64,000 nt of DNA from JAEYXS01 sp943367715 (GCA_943367715.1 CALRJY020000036.1:1-64000); one strand, 5' to 3'. Positions 1 through 8,718 are shown, numbered from the stretch's first letter. Program-made: numbers and translations. Notes: generated by a model from the letters alone, not told the origin.

Positions 1-130
1 TTCACAAAGAAACGCAGCCCGGTAGGGCGAGACGAGCTAGCCCCGACGTTTTGGTCGGGGTCGAGCCCTGACCTTTCCTTCAAGGCACCACGATAACCAC
101 GCCCCACCACCGCCGAAGCACGACGCCTCT

Positions 131-175
131 CCTCCCTCTCCCTTCAATAGGGAGAGGGCTGGGGTGAGGGTTGAG
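131..175. repeat. Dispersed palindromic repeat, copy 1
   Basis: Pattern CCTCCCTCTCCC, a short A/T-rich loop, then GGGAGAGGGCTGGGGTGAGGG. The same hairpin plus a GGGGTGAGG-type tail recurs at 499-536, 33495-33532, 35252-35310, 44890-44936 and 46244-46283, so this is a multi-copy REP-like family. Copies differ in loop and arm length. Confidence 0.8.
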
Positions 176-498
176 CGCGCCAAGCGTCAAATAAAACGCC
201 CAGCGCCTTCCCCTCCCCCCACTGGGAGGTCGAACTTCGACCTCTGAATTCCCTTTAGGGAACTATGTCAAAGAACAATGAAACCATCCGACCCCTGTGA
301 AGTATCGTTTCCTCCCTCCCAACGATTGAGAGTTCAAATTCAGCGCAAGTCCAAGACCCGGCCGGTTCCGCAGTGGCTACTAAGGATTCCCCGGTCCCAT
401 TCTCGACCGACGTCCCTTTCACCCTCCGGCTTACGAGCCCTGATCCATACGCCCGACACTCTTCACAGATCCTGATAGCCAAGAGACCGGCTTCAATC

Positions 499-536
499 CT
501 CCTTCTCCCTCACGGGAGAAGGATTGAGGATGAGGG
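499..536. repeat. Dispersed palindromic repeat, copy 2
   Basis: TCCTTCTCCC, loop TCAC, GGGAGAAGGA, followed by TTGAGGATGAGGG. A diverged member of the CTCCCTCTCC/GGGGTGAGGG family in gene-free DNA. Confidence 0.65.
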
Positions 537-914
537 TGCCCCCTCTTCCCGCCCGCCTCTCGACCTAACGGCTCCATAAGGATCGCCATCTCCCCGCCAA
601 CGCAGGACACAACAATGCAATACATCACATCGAAATGTTTGATGACTTGGGATTCTCCAGTGGCTGTCTAGCGCTCCGAAAGAGCACAACCACCGTTCTA
701 CCCGTCCTTTACCAGCAGCGAGCTGCCAGCACTGAAAACCATAGCAAAAAACCACAATTCCGCCATCACTTTTCGCTAAAATTTGCACTCAAATCCGAAC
801 CAATTCACTCCCAAGAACTTCCGAAAATCACCACCAGCGTAACTCGCTATTCTACTTTCCCATATCTGCGCTTATCTGTGTCCATCTGCGGTTACTTCCC
901 CTCTCCCTTCCCGC

Positions 915-3797
915 CTAATTCCACCCCTTCTTCACCAGATCCTTACCGTGCAACACCTCATGCACCACTTTCAAAATCGTTTCCGCCGTATAAGGCTTCG
1001 GCACGAAATGCTCCACCCCCGCTCCCACCGCTCGCGAAACACTGCTATGCGATGACAGCCCGCTCGACGCGATCACCTTCACCGCCGGATTCAACACCTT
1101 CAACGCGATGATCAGCGCGGGCCCATCCATGATTGGCATCGCCATGTCCGTCAGTACCACGGCGATCTCCTGCTGTCGCACCGCATAAAGCGCGATCGCT
1201 TCCGCCCCGTTCCCTGCCTGCAAAACCCGGTAACCGAACCGTTCCAAGGTCCGTTGCGCCACACTGCGGATGGCTTCCTCGTCATCCACCAGCAAAATCA
1301 GTTCCCCGTCGCCCTGTGGCAACCGCATCTGCTCCAGCGCGACTTCGTCCGTCGCCTCTTTCGTCGTATTGGCCGGGAAATAGACTTTGAATTTCGTTCC
1401 CTTGCCCATCTCGCTGTAAAGATGGATGAAACCCCCATGGCTTCTCACGATCGCCATCGTGGTGGATAGTCCCAGCCCCGTCCCCTTGCCGATTTCTTTG
1501 GTGGTGAAGAAGGGCTCGAAAATCTTGTCCTGGATCGCCCGTGGTATTCCCGTGCCGGTGTCCTCCACCTTTATCACTACATAAGCGCCCGGACGAGCCT
1601 GGGCGCTCATGGCCGCATAACTTTCATCCAGCAACACATTCTCCATGGTCACCATTACTTTCCCGCCATTGGGCATCGCATCCCGCGCGTTGACACACAG
1701 GTTCATGAACACTTGATGCATCTGCGTCGGATCTCCCATCACCGTCCACAGATCGCGGACGGAGGTGAATTCCACCGTGACACTTTTCGGAAAAGTATCC
1801 CGCATGATCTTGACCAGCTCGCGCATGACATGGGCCGGATTGATCACGATACGGCGTCCCTCCACTCCCCGCGCGAAAGACAGCACCTGCTTCACCAATT
1901 CCGCACCCCGCTGCGCACTTCCCTCCAAAGTATCAAGCACCGCCAGTCCGTTCTCGTCCTTGACGGAATCTCTCAGGATTTCCACCGCCATCAGGATCGG
2001 TGCCAGCACATTATTCAGGTCATGCGCCACCCCGCCTGCGAGCGTACCGATGCTCTCCATGCGTTGGGCCCGGAGGTATTGGCTCTCCAGTTTTTTCTTC
2101 TCCGTGATGTCGCTGTTGATGGACAGCACGGACTTCGGCCGCCCCTGCGCGTCCCGCACCAGGCTCCAGCGCGCATCCACCGTGAGATCGATTCCGTCCT
2201 TGGTGCGCTTGATCATCTCGCCTTCCCACTCACCATTCCGCAGCACCGCCGCATGAGCCTCCCTGAATTTGGCTTCATCCTTGTAAAGCAGCTCATGGGA
2301 CTTGTGCCCCACTGCCTCCCCGGAATTGTAGCCATAGACCCGCTCCGCTCCCTTGTTCCAGAAGATGATGCGGTCCTCCATGTCCATCACCACGATCGCC
2401 TCATGAGATGCGTCCAGGAATTCAGCCTGTTCCCCCACCCGGATCTGCACCTGCTTCAACTCGTCGATGTCCGTACAGGTGCCGATCCATTTGAGGATAT
2501 TACCGTTGGAATCTAAGACTGAAACGGCCCTCACCAGCCACCAGCAGTAAACGCCATCCCCCCGGCGTATCCGGCACTCGCTGGAGAAAGGCGTGTTCGC
2601 CACTGCCGAATGCTCCCAGGCATCCATCACCCGTTGCCGGTCTTGCGGGTGGAATGAATTCAGCCATCCTTGGGCCAGCGCCTCGCTGGCGTTCAGCCCC
2701 GTGTAAACCGCCCATTGCGGGTTCACATACACATTGCTGCCATCCGGTGCGGTGACCCAAATGATTTGTGGCATCGCTTCTGACAAGGTGCGGAATTCCG
2801 CCAGACTCGTCCGCAATGCCTGTTCCGCCGCATAACGCTCCGTGACATCCTGGGCCATGCCCACGATTTTCTGCGGCTGGCCGGTTTTCGGCTCAAAGAA
2901 TATCCGGCCGATCTCGTGCACTATTCTCACCTCCCCCGTCGGCCGGATCAACCGGTGGACCAGGGAATACTCGCTGCGCTCTCGGATCGCCTTCGCCACG
3001 GCCTCCCGGATCGCCTCCCGGTCATCTGGATGAACCAGCCCAAAAAACAGATCGTTACTCACTTCGACCGCGCCCGGCTCGTAACCTGCGATCCGGAAAC
3101 TCTCGTCCGACCAGCGCAGAGTCCCCCGGTCCACACCATTTGCCTCGTTCAACTCCAGTTCCCAGCTCCCGATATGGGCGATCCGCTGGGCGAGCGACAT
3201 GTTGGCTTCGCTGGCCTGCAAAAACTCCTCAGTCTGCTTGCGTTCGGTGATGTTGATATGCATCACCACCACCCCCCGCCGCTGATCCTTCGCCAGTGGA
3301 TTTACGCGCATCAAAAACCACCGCTGTTGGGCGGGCGCATGACAGGCGTACTCCATCGAAAAAACCTTTTCCTCCCCGCTCAGCACCGACCGGATTCCTT
3401 CCGCCGCCCGGTGTGCATCAGCCGCCCCGTTCCCCAGCGCCTGATCGCAAACTTTGAAGTAATTGAGCTCCGTCCCCTGCCCCGGGTGAGGTGCCTGATT
3501 GGCTGCGGCAAACCGCCGCCATGATTCATTCGTGGAGACGATGTTCCCTCCCGTATCCAACAGGGCGATATGCGCTGGCAACGCGTTGAGAATGGCCGCC
3601 TCCTTGCCCGCTTCGCTCTCCCGCAACTGTTCCTGGGCGCGCCCCAGCAGGAACGTTCTCCCATCTCGGCCCACCACGCTGTCCACCTGACCCAAAGTCA
3701 GTTCCTCCAACCGTCGTTCCGTTTCGAGCAACGTTTCGATGAGCGCCGCGATCTCCTCGTTCACGTCTCTCGGCGGAGGTACAACTTTCACGCTCAT
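915..3797 (-). CDS. Multi-PAS hybrid sensor histidine kinase/response regulator in kai operon
   Basis: A 960-residue soluble-looking hybrid kinase with no membrane segment. In order: a short N-terminal helix, four PAS domains (about 65-185, 200-320, 335-450 and 455-575), each ending in the usual D(I/V)TE/DIDE linker, a HisKA domain with H-box GGVAHDLNN (about 605), an ATPase domain with N-box NLCVNARDAM and G-boxes DTGTGIP and GTGLGLS, and a C-terminal receiver domain (about 835-950) with acidic pocket VDDEE, phospho-acceptor VLTDMAMP and the KPY lysine. All catalytic residues look intact. Its ATG overlaps the kaiB stop by 4 bases (ATGA), so it should be translationally coupled to kaiB and kaiC; by analogy with SasA-type kinases it may be an output or input kinase of the Kai module. 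That pairing is inference. Confidence 0.93.
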   Translation of the reverse strand: MSVKVVPPPRDVNEEIAALIETLLETERRLEELTLGQVDSVVGRDGRTFLLGRAQEQLRESEAGKEAAILNALPAHIALLDTGGNIVSTNESWRRFAAANQAPHPGQGTELNYFKVCDQALGNGAADAHRAAEGIRSVLSGEEKVFSMEYACHAPAQQRWFLMRVNPLAKDQRRGVVVMHINITERKQTEEFLQASEANMSLAQRIAHIGSWELELNEANGVDRGTLRWSDESFRIAGYEPGAVEVSNDLFFGLVHPDDREAIREAVAKAIRERSEYSLVHRLIRPTGEVRIVHEIGRIFFEPKTGQPQKIVGMAQDVTERYAAEQALRTSLAEFRTLSEAMPQIIWVTAPDGSNVYVNPQWAVYTGLNASEALAQGWLNSFHPQDRQRVMDAWEHSAVANTPFSSECRIRRGDGVYCWWLVRAVSVLDSNGNILKWIGTCTDIDELKQVQIRVGEQAEFLDASHEAIVVMDMEDRIIFWNKGAERVYGYNSGEAVGHKSHELLYKDEAKFREAHAAVLRNGEWEGEMIKRTKDGIDLTVDARWSLVRDAQGRPKSVLSINSDITEKKKLESQYLRAQRMESIGTLAGGVAHDLNNVLAPILMAVEILRDSVKDENGLAVLDTLEGSAQRGAELVKQVLSFARGVEGRRIVINPAHVMRELVKIMRDTFPKSVTVEFTSVRDLWTVMGDPTQMHQVFMNLCVNARDAMPNGGKVMVTMENVLLDESYAAMSAQARPGAYVVIKVEDTGTGIPRAIQDKIFEPFFTTKEIGKGTGLGLSTTMAIVRSHGGFIHLYSEMGKGTKFKVYFPANTTKEATDEVALEQMRLPQGDGELILLVDDEEAIRSVAQRTLERFGYRVLQAGNGAEAIALYAVRQQEIAVVLTDMAMPIMDGPALIIALKVLNPAVKVIASSGLSSHSSVSRAVGAGVEHFVPKPYTAETILKVVHEVLHGKDLVKKGWN

Positions 3798-4084
3798 AGA
3801 TTTGCGCTCTCCAATCCCAAGGTCTGCAACACCAGTGCCGTCTGGCTGAGATTACCGACTATCTTCCGCATCGGAGCCGGCCCGATTTTAAGCACTGTCG
3901 GCGTCATGAAAATTCCGTCCGCCAGCCCTCGCTTGGGTTCCCGGAAGATATCCACGATCTCGATCTCATGCCGCTCCAGCAGATGCTTCCGGCACAGGGC
4001 CGTCAGGTTGGCCAGCGCCTGCGCGGAATTCGGCGTATCCCCCGCCACATACAGCCGGAACTTCACCATTTTGCCGGAACTCAT
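3794..4084 (-). CDS. kaiB: KaiB family clock/oscillator protein
   Basis: A 96-residue KaiB. It starts with the thioredoxin-like beta strand KFRLYVAGDTPNSAQAL, then NLTALC, an EIEIVDIFREP strand, and the conserved MTPTVLKIGPAP motif; these match the family over its full length. In cyanobacteria KaiB switches fold and binds KaiC in the dephosphorylation phase. The gene overlaps kaiC upstream and the hybrid kinase downstream by 4 bases at each junction, so all three are one translational unit. No kaiA is present, as expected outside cyanobacteria. Confidence 0.95.
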   Translation of the reverse strand: MSSGKMVKFRLYVAGDTPNSAQALANLTALCRKHLLERHEIEIVDIFREPKRGLADGIFMTPTVLKIGPAPMRKIVGNLSQTALVLQTLGLESANL

Positions 4085-5826
4085 GATTTTCCTCCGCTGC
4101 GTTTGGATCTCATGGCGTCACCACCCCGCAATTCCCGCATCCGGATGCGTCCTTGCGAAAGCTGCCCTTTGCGGCTGTGCGTAGTGCGTTCCAGCAATGT
4201 TTTCTCCACTTGCTTCGCCAGCAGTTCAGTCTGCAGGGATTTGGCCCGCACCTCCAGCACCGCCTCCTCCGCATCCAGGCTCACGCGTTTCAATTTCGCG
4301 GCCACTTCCGCCACCTCCCGGGCCACCCGCTCCGCGCTTTCCTTTTCCCAGCGCATCGTGCCCATCAACACTTCGCCACCCGCCGTATAAATATCGGCCA
4401 GCGTCACCCCGCTATCACTCAGGATCAGTTCCCGTACCTGGTTGGAATGCGATGTGCCCCGGGATTTAATGATGGACAGCCCCCGGTTGCGTTCCCCGGC
4501 TTGCACCAGATAATTCAGGTGGATCCACGTGTCCGCGATGGTGGATATCTGTAACGGTGTGCCCCCTTCAAGCTGGCCGTTCATCTCATCCAGCAGGCTC
4601 GTGCAAACAAGTGTAGTGCCATCCGCCTTCGACCAGTCAATCAGCCGTTCCGCCACACCGTGCGCCGTCAACTCATTGCCCACCTTGGCCAGCGTGGACA
4701 CCGGGTCGATCACCACACACCGTGCCTTATGCTCCCGGGCCAATGACTTGATGCGCACCAACAGGCTTTCCGCGCTGCCACTGATGGCCCGCGCGGAGAT
4801 CATCTGCAGCACTCCACTCTTCACATGGCGGTCCAGCCGGATGCCCACAGAGGCCAGGTTGCGGACCACCTCGCTCCCGTCCGAATCGAAACTGAAAAAC
4901 ATCGTCCGCTCACCCCGTCGGCACGCTGCCTCCGCAAACGCCCCGCTCAAAGTCGTTTTTGCCGTGCCCGGAAAACCGGTGATGAGCACGCTGGCTCCCC
5001 GGTAGTAACCGCCGCCCAGCATCGTATCCAATCGCTTCACCCCGCTGGAGACCCGCTCCTGCGAGACGTTGACCTCCTTGGGTCCGAGGGTACGGGCAAT
5101 GGCCACGTCGAAACCATGACTGCCGATCACAAAGGGCGCTTCGTTTTCATCAAAGCCGGAACCGCGGTATTTCAGCACGCGCAGATTCCGTTGCGATACC
5201 CCCAAGGCCACCCGGTGGTTCAGCATCACTGCACAGTCCACCATGAAATGCATGAAACCAAAGGGGTCCGAGCCGAACGAACTGGCTTCATCCCCATCCG
5301 CCTTGGCCGTGATCAGCCCCGTCAACCCCCGCTCGATCAGCCACTCGTGCAATCGGTAGACCTCCCGTCTTTTCGAGGTCGCATCAGGCAGCAGCGCCAG
5401 CACGATGTCGATCGCATCAAAGACGATGCGCTTGGCCCCCATCTCCTCCGCTTGCGCGCCCAGCACGGCCAGCATCCCGCTGAGATCGAACTCCCCTGAA
5501 TGAACCAGATCCGCGGACGGCTGCGCATCCAGAAAGAATAGCGTTTTGCGCTGTAACTTAGGCAGTTCCCAGCCAAACACCTCCGCGTTCGCCACCACCC
5601 GCTTGGCCGTCTCCTCAAACGCCACAAAGATGCCCGGCTCATCCCCCTCCCGCGCACCCTCTACCAAAAAGCGCAAACCGAACAGGGTCTTTCCTGAACC
5701 AGGTCCGCCTACCAGAAGCGTGCTGCGTCCCCGAGGCAACCCTCCATGGGTGATCTCATCAAAGCCAGAGATGCCCGTAGGCACCTTGACGCTGTTCTCA
5801 TCGGGTCGCTTCTTGGTTCTTTTCAT
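4081..5826 (-). CDS. kaiC: KaiC family ATPase, two RecA domains
   Basis: A double-domain KaiC (581 residues from this start). CI has Walker A GGPGSGKT (40-47) and the catalytic Glu pair in FEET (71-72). CII has a variant Walker A GFPGTAKT (284-291) and FSFDSD where cyanobacterial KaiC has FAYEES, so the CII catalytic Glu pair is replaced by Asp-Ser. The phosphorylation-site neighbourhood is kept: T423 and S428-T429 in TPLQISTIADT match T426/S431/T432 of Synechococcus KaiC. A basic coiled-coil tail follows. The frame stays open to an ATG at 5955, but the extra 43 residues do not resemble KaiC and that ATG lies inside a perfect dyad (5954-5977), so I prefer the ATG at 5826 beginning MKRTKKRPDE. 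Neither start has a clear ribosome binding site. Confidence 0.93.
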   Translation of the reverse strand: MKRTKKRPDENSVKVPTGISGFDEITHGGLPRGRSTLLVGGPGSGKTLFGLRFLVEGAREGDEPGIFVAFEETAKRVVANAEVFGWELPKLQRKTLFFLDAQPSADLVHSGEFDLSGMLAVLGAQAEEMGAKRIVFDAIDIVLALLPDATSKRREVYRLHEWLIERGLTGLITAKADGDEASSFGSDPFGFMHFMVDCAVMLNHRVALGVSQRNLRVLKYRGSGFDENEAPFVIGSHGFDVAIARTLGPKEVNVSQERVSSGVKRLDTMLGGGYYRGASVLITGFPGTAKTTLSGAFAEAACRRGERTMFFSFDSDGSEVVRNLASVGIRLDRHVKSGVLQMISARAISGSAESLLVRIKSLAREHKARCVVIDPVSTLAKVGNELTAHGVAERLIDWSKADGTTLVCTSLLDEMNGQLEGGTPLQISTIADTWIHLNYLVQAGERNRGLSIIKSRGTSHSNQVRELILSDSGVTLADIYTAGGEVLMGTMRWEKESAERVAREVAEVAAKLKRVSLDAEEAVLEVRAKSLQTELLAKQVEKTLLERTTHSRKGQLSQGRIRMRELRGGDAMRSKRSGGKS

Positions 5827-5953
5827 CAGCAGAGGGGGAATGCCCGGATAGGGCGGAACAAAGTCTTCAAAAGCGAGAGTAGCACCTCTCGGATAGGGAA
5901 AATGTTCACACTCCACCTTGCGCCATTCTAGCCACTTAGCGAACTTAATCTTC

Positions 5954-5977
5954 ATTGTAATAAATTCTTATTACAAT
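5954..5977. promoter_or_regulatory. Perfect 10-bp inverted repeat upstream of kaiC (operator candidate)
   Basis: Arms ATTGTAATAA and TTATTACAAT separated by 4 bases. AT-rich with no U-tract, so it is not an intrinsic terminator. It lies in the gap between the upstream sensor kinase (stop at 6075) and the preferred kaiC start, and covers an alternative upstream ATG at 5955. It looks like a repressor or activator site for the kai operon; the protein that binds it is unknown. Confidence 0.55.
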
Positions 5978-6074
5978 GTCGGGCCGATGGTGGTGAGAAG
6001 CCGTAAGAACGGTGAAGCAAAGACAAATAACGGCCCCTAGCCAAGCTCTCCTCCTATTCCTAAGCCACCAAGTT

Positions 6075-7373
6075 CTACCGATACCGCCGTGGCAGCACGA
6101 TCCGGAACGAAGTCCCCGCCTCCGCCGAACTCGCCATCTCCAGGCTGCCATCCAGCAACTCACACAGTCGTTTCACGATCGAGAGCCCGATCCCTTCCCC
6201 CGCTTGCTGGCCTCCCTTCTCACTCGTAGAAGCACCTGCTGGCGTGGTCAAAACGTGCGAAGTCACTCCCTCCTTGTCGGCCGCTTTTTCATCCGACTCC
6301 CGCGCACTCTCCGTCGCCTCTTGGATCACCACCGCCATCGGCGCACTCGGTCCGGCCTGAATTCCCGGCCCGGTATCCTTGACCAGCAACCACCAGCTTT
6401 GCTTCTCCTCCCCCCAACTCACCGTCACTCCGCCTTCGTGCGTGTACTTCAGCGCATTCAGCAACAGATTCTGCACCAGCCGCCGGATCTTGACCGCGTC
6501 ACTCTCCACGGAAAATGGCGAAGGCCCTTCCACCTTGAGAAACAGCCCGCGCTCGCGCGCCAGATGACGATTGGCCGTGCCCATGTCGGTGATCAGCGCA
6601 GCCACGTCAAAAGTCGCTACCACCCGCTGATCTTGCCCCGCCTCCAGCCGCGCCAGGTCCATCAACTCACCCAGCATCAAAGACACCGCTTCCACCCCTT
6701 GCTGCAGCAACGTCGCCAGCTCCACCCGCTCAGTTTCGGCCAGATGCTTTTCACTCAGCACATCCGCCGCCGTGGTGACCGACTGAACATTGCCTCGCAG
6801 ATCATGTAGGGCCTGGCGGATGAGCGTCGCCCGATGCTGCTCGATTTGCTTGACCGCTGTCAGCGCCTTCTCCAAATCCTCCACCCGTCCCGCCGCCTCC
6901 GCCTGCTGCATCCGCGCATATTGACTGGTGCTTTCGCTGATCGCTTCATTGACGAAATTTATCAACTGGCGATTCGCCTCCACCAGCGCCTCACAGGAAA
7001 AATCGGGATTGCTCAAGCGAAACGTCTCCAACTCCTCAAACAGGCAAAGCTGAAGATGTCCCCATTCGTGCATCACCTCTTCCAGCCGGTAACCCTGTTG
7101 CCAGCGATGCAGCCCATGCTTGATCTCCTGCTCCTTTTGCTCAGCGTCCGCTGCCCGGGCTTCTCCACCACCTGGACGCGAGCGCAGCTTGTGCTCAAAA
7201 GCATCCAGTGCCTCGGGAATATGATCATTGAATTGGCTGCGGGTCAGGGACTGCGCCGTGGTCTGCTCCGGATCCGCCTTGGCCGCCTTGCGCCAGGCGA
7301 GCAAGATTGCCTCCCGTCGGCCCGCCAAATAATCGCTCAGTGCGTTGAACTGTTGGCTCTTGGATTCGTGCAT
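6075..7373 (-). CDS. Sensor histidine kinase with RsbRD-like N-terminal domain
   Basis: A 432-residue soluble kinase. The first ~150 residues (DYLAGRREAILLAWRKA and the RPGGG, GLHRWQQGY and HEWGHLQ motifs) resemble the RsbT co-antagonist RsbRD N-terminal domain found in many stress-linked kinases. A coiled coil leads to a HisKA domain with H-box LHDLRGN and an ATPase domain with N-box LLLNALKYTHEGG and DTGPGI. Between DTGPGI and the second glycine box GEGIGLS there is an unusually long, low-complexity insert of about 50 residues in the ATP lid. Start ATG at 7373 (MHESKSQQF) follows GGGGGAG directly; upstream in-frame residues are not family-like. It lies immediately upstream of kaiC on the same strand, so it may feed into the Kai module. 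Confidence 0.88.
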   Translation of the reverse strand: MHESKSQQFNALSDYLAGRREAILLAWRKAAKADPEQTTAQSLTRSQFNDHIPEALDAFEHKLRSRPGGGEARAADAEQKEQEIKHGLHRWQQGYRLEEVMHEWGHLQLCLFEELETFRLSNPDFSCEALVEANRQLINFVNEAISESTSQYARMQQAEAAGRVEDLEKALTAVKQIEQHRATLIRQALHDLRGNVQSVTTAADVLSEKHLAETERVELATLLQQGVEAVSLMLGELMDLARLEAGQDQRVVATFDVAALITDMGTANRHLARERGLFLKVEGPSPFSVESDAVKIRRLVQNLLLNALKYTHEGGVTVSWGEEKQSWWLLVKDTGPGIQAGPSAPMAVVIQEATESARESDEKAADKEGVTSHVLTTPAGASTSEKGGQQAGEGIGLSIVKRLCELLDGSLEMASSAEAGTSFRIVLPRRYR

Positions 7374-7440
7374 CTCCCCCGATTGTCGTGTCAAAAGCCA
7401 AAATATGCAATCGACAGGCATTAAATATGCCCAGCTACGG

Positions 7441-7617
7441 CTACTTCCCCCGATACTTGGACGGATTACGTATCCGGTCCAGTCGCTCTGCCTCCTCTGC
7501 ACTCACCACCGCCTCGTGCTCCCTCCGCTTGGCCAGCCCCATCATCGTCCGCGGCAGATACCAGACTTCCCTGGCCATCTCACCGATCACCAGCAGGATG
7601 TGCTCAAGCATTTTCAT
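7441..7617 (-). CDS. Small hypothetical protein
   Basis: About 58 residues, beginning MKMLEHILLVIGEMAREVWY, with an amphipathic/hydrophobic N-terminal helix and a charged tail ending NPSKYRGK. I do not recognise the family. It lies between another small gene and the RsbRD-type kinase, all on the minus strand with short gaps. A TTG at 7629 could extend it by four residues. Confidence 0.5.
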   Translation of the reverse strand: MKMLEHILLVIGEMAREVWYLPRTMMGLAKRREHEAVVSAEEAERLDRIRNPSKYRGK

Positions 7618-7633
7618 AAGCTGGTTCAAACTA

Positions 7634-7870
7634 TCAAGCTGCCTTCAACGCCTTCATCGCGCCCCGCCGATACGTCGGCTTCACAAATGCATCCGCCCGG
7701 AAACCGCTCGGCCCTTCCCAAGGCTCAAACCCATCGTAACCATCCGCCACAAAGTCCCCCTTGCGGACGAGTTCATTCCACGCCAGCTTTCGCAGTCCGG
7801 CCGCCACGAGCGATTGCGGAGAGGCCCCCTCCTCCGCGCTGTCCGCCTGGGTTTCGATATCTGAATTCAT
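7634..7870 (-). CDS. Small hypothetical protein
   Basis: 78 residues, acidic N-terminal half, then a compact segment GYDGFEPWEGPSGFRADAFV. No recognisable domain, no signal peptide or membrane segment. It sits 29 bases after a small membrane protein gene and 16 bases before the next small gene, consistent with one transcript running toward the kinase and kai genes. Probably real because it fills the operon, but unsupported by homology. Confidence 0.5.
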   Translation of the reverse strand: MNSDIETQADSAEEGASPQSLVAAGLRKLAWNELVRKGDFVADGYDGFEPWEGPSGFRADAFVKPTYRRGAMKALKAA

Positions 7871-7899
7871 AGCTTTTTTGTTTTGAGTTCCGTTGACGC

Positions 7900-8115
7900 T
7901 TACGCCCGCTTGGGACCCGCCACAAACAGCACGATCCCGCCCACGAGTGCCAGCGCTCCCACGATCGGTGGTATGAAATGACTGTCTGTCGTCTTGATGC
8001 TCATGCCGAGAAATTCGATGGGCTTGCCCGGCGTCTTGAAGGTGATGCCCGAATAAGCGAGCACTACGATGCCTAGCGTCACTAGTATGACAGCTACAAT
8101 GGACTTGGTGTTCAT
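7900..8115 (-). CDS. Small two-TM membrane protein (DUF3185-like)
   Basis: 71 residues from ATG 8115: an N-terminal membrane helix IVAVILVTLGIVVLAY, a short extracytoplasmic loop (ITFKTPGKPIEFLG), then a second helix PPIVGALALVGGIVLF and a short basic tail. The pattern is that of small membrane proteins often annotated DUF3185; the family name is from memory. The frame extends upstream, but that part overlaps the preceding lipoprotein gene and is not membrane-like. Part of the stress/envelope block. Confidence 0.75.
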   Translation of the reverse strand: MNTKSIVAVILVTLGIVVLAYSGITFKTPGKPIEFLGMSIKTTDSHFIPPIVGALALVGGIVLFVAGPKRA

Positions 8116-8152
8116 AATGAGTTGAAGATGAGAATGGAGTTGATGGATGATT

Positions 8153-8560
8153 TCAACGGCCCGAGACGTTGTGCATGTCGAAAAAGATCTTTTCCGGCAC
8201 CCGGTCGCCCCGGTCCATGAAGGCACTGGGACTGAAGGTTTTCATCTGTTTGTACATGTCTTTGCCTCCCTCCGGCGGAAACACGGTGAACATGATCAAA
8301 GGGGAATCACCCATGGCTGCCCCAGCAAAGTCTCCCTTTTTGTTCGTCTTCACGGCATAACTCGTCGGCGTATTGCCCAAGTGCGCACCATTGACCTCCA
8401 CGCGCATCCCCGAAGGTTCGGATTCAATCTGGATCGTTTTGTTGGCGGTATGCTGCGTCGCGCAACCGCTGAAACCAAAGATCGCCGTGACGGCACCGAT
8501 CATCAGGAGTGAACCGAATCCCTTGAGGGTATCGGTCGCGCTAAGAGGTGTATTCTTCAT
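8153..8560 (-). CDS. PEGA-domain lipoprotein
   Basis: 135 residues from ATG 8560. The N-terminus is a lipoprotein signal with lipobox FSGC (Cys at about 33). The mature part begins with a PEGA-type segment IQIESEPSGMRVEVNGAHLG followed by TPTSY, a small beta-domain usually found on surface or envelope proteins. The rest (MFTVFPPEGG, FSPSAFMDRGD) is unfamiliar. It follows the 48-residue membrane protein gene by 11 bases, so they share a transcript. Confidence 0.8.
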   Translation of the reverse strand: MKNTPLSATDTLKGFGSLLMIGAVTAIFGFSGCATQHTANKTIQIESEPSGMRVEVNGAHLGNTPTSYAVKTNKKGDFAGAAMGDSPLIMFTVFPPEGGKDMYKQMKTFSPSAFMDRGDRVPEKIFFDMHNVSGR

Positions 8561-8571
8561 AACTGATTTGC

Positions 8572-8718
8572 TCAGGCCCGTTTGCCGGAGATGACGTTTA
8601 CCAAGATCATGATGATCGCCACCACGAGCAGGATGTGAATGAACCCGCCGATCGCGGTGCTCGTCACCAGACCGAGGAGCCACAGAACGATGAGAATGAC
8701 TGCAATAGTATATAACAT
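8572..8718 (-). CDS. Very small membrane protein (lmo0937-like)
   Basis: A 48-residue protein read directly from the minus strand: it starts MLYTIAVILIVLWLLGLV and ends VNVISGKRA. Two hydrophobic helices are joined by a short TSTAIGG turn. This is the pattern of the small lmo0937-family membrane proteins that accompany BON, CsbD and other stress genes. Its stop lies 11 bases before the PEGA lipoprotein ATG. A 12-bp GC-rich hairpin separates it from the upstream BON gene. Confidence 0.8.
   Translation of the reverse strand: MLYTIAVILIVLWLLGLVTSTAIGGFIHILLVVAIIMILVNVISGKRA

Larger units (their letters stand above)
1..914. other. Gene-free, repeat-rich intergenic region
   Basis: No open frame here has a recognisable protein or plausible composition; the frames that exist are short, overlap one another and are rich in Ser/Pro/Arg, as expected from pyrimidine-rich spacer. 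The stretch holds several palindromes: CCCCGAC/GTCGGGG at 41-60, two copies of the CTCCCTCTCC-type dispersed repeat (131-175 and 499-536), and a near-perfect GAGGTCGAA/TTCGACCTC dyad at 226-244. It lies downstream of the minus-strand hybrid kinase ending at 915. Confidence 0.7.

Noticed and set aside
278..1111. Several frames of 60-158 residues in the left end
   Set aside because: Short, overlapping, Ser/Pro/Arg-rich, cross known repeats and run into the hybrid kinase on the other strand; no family resemblance.
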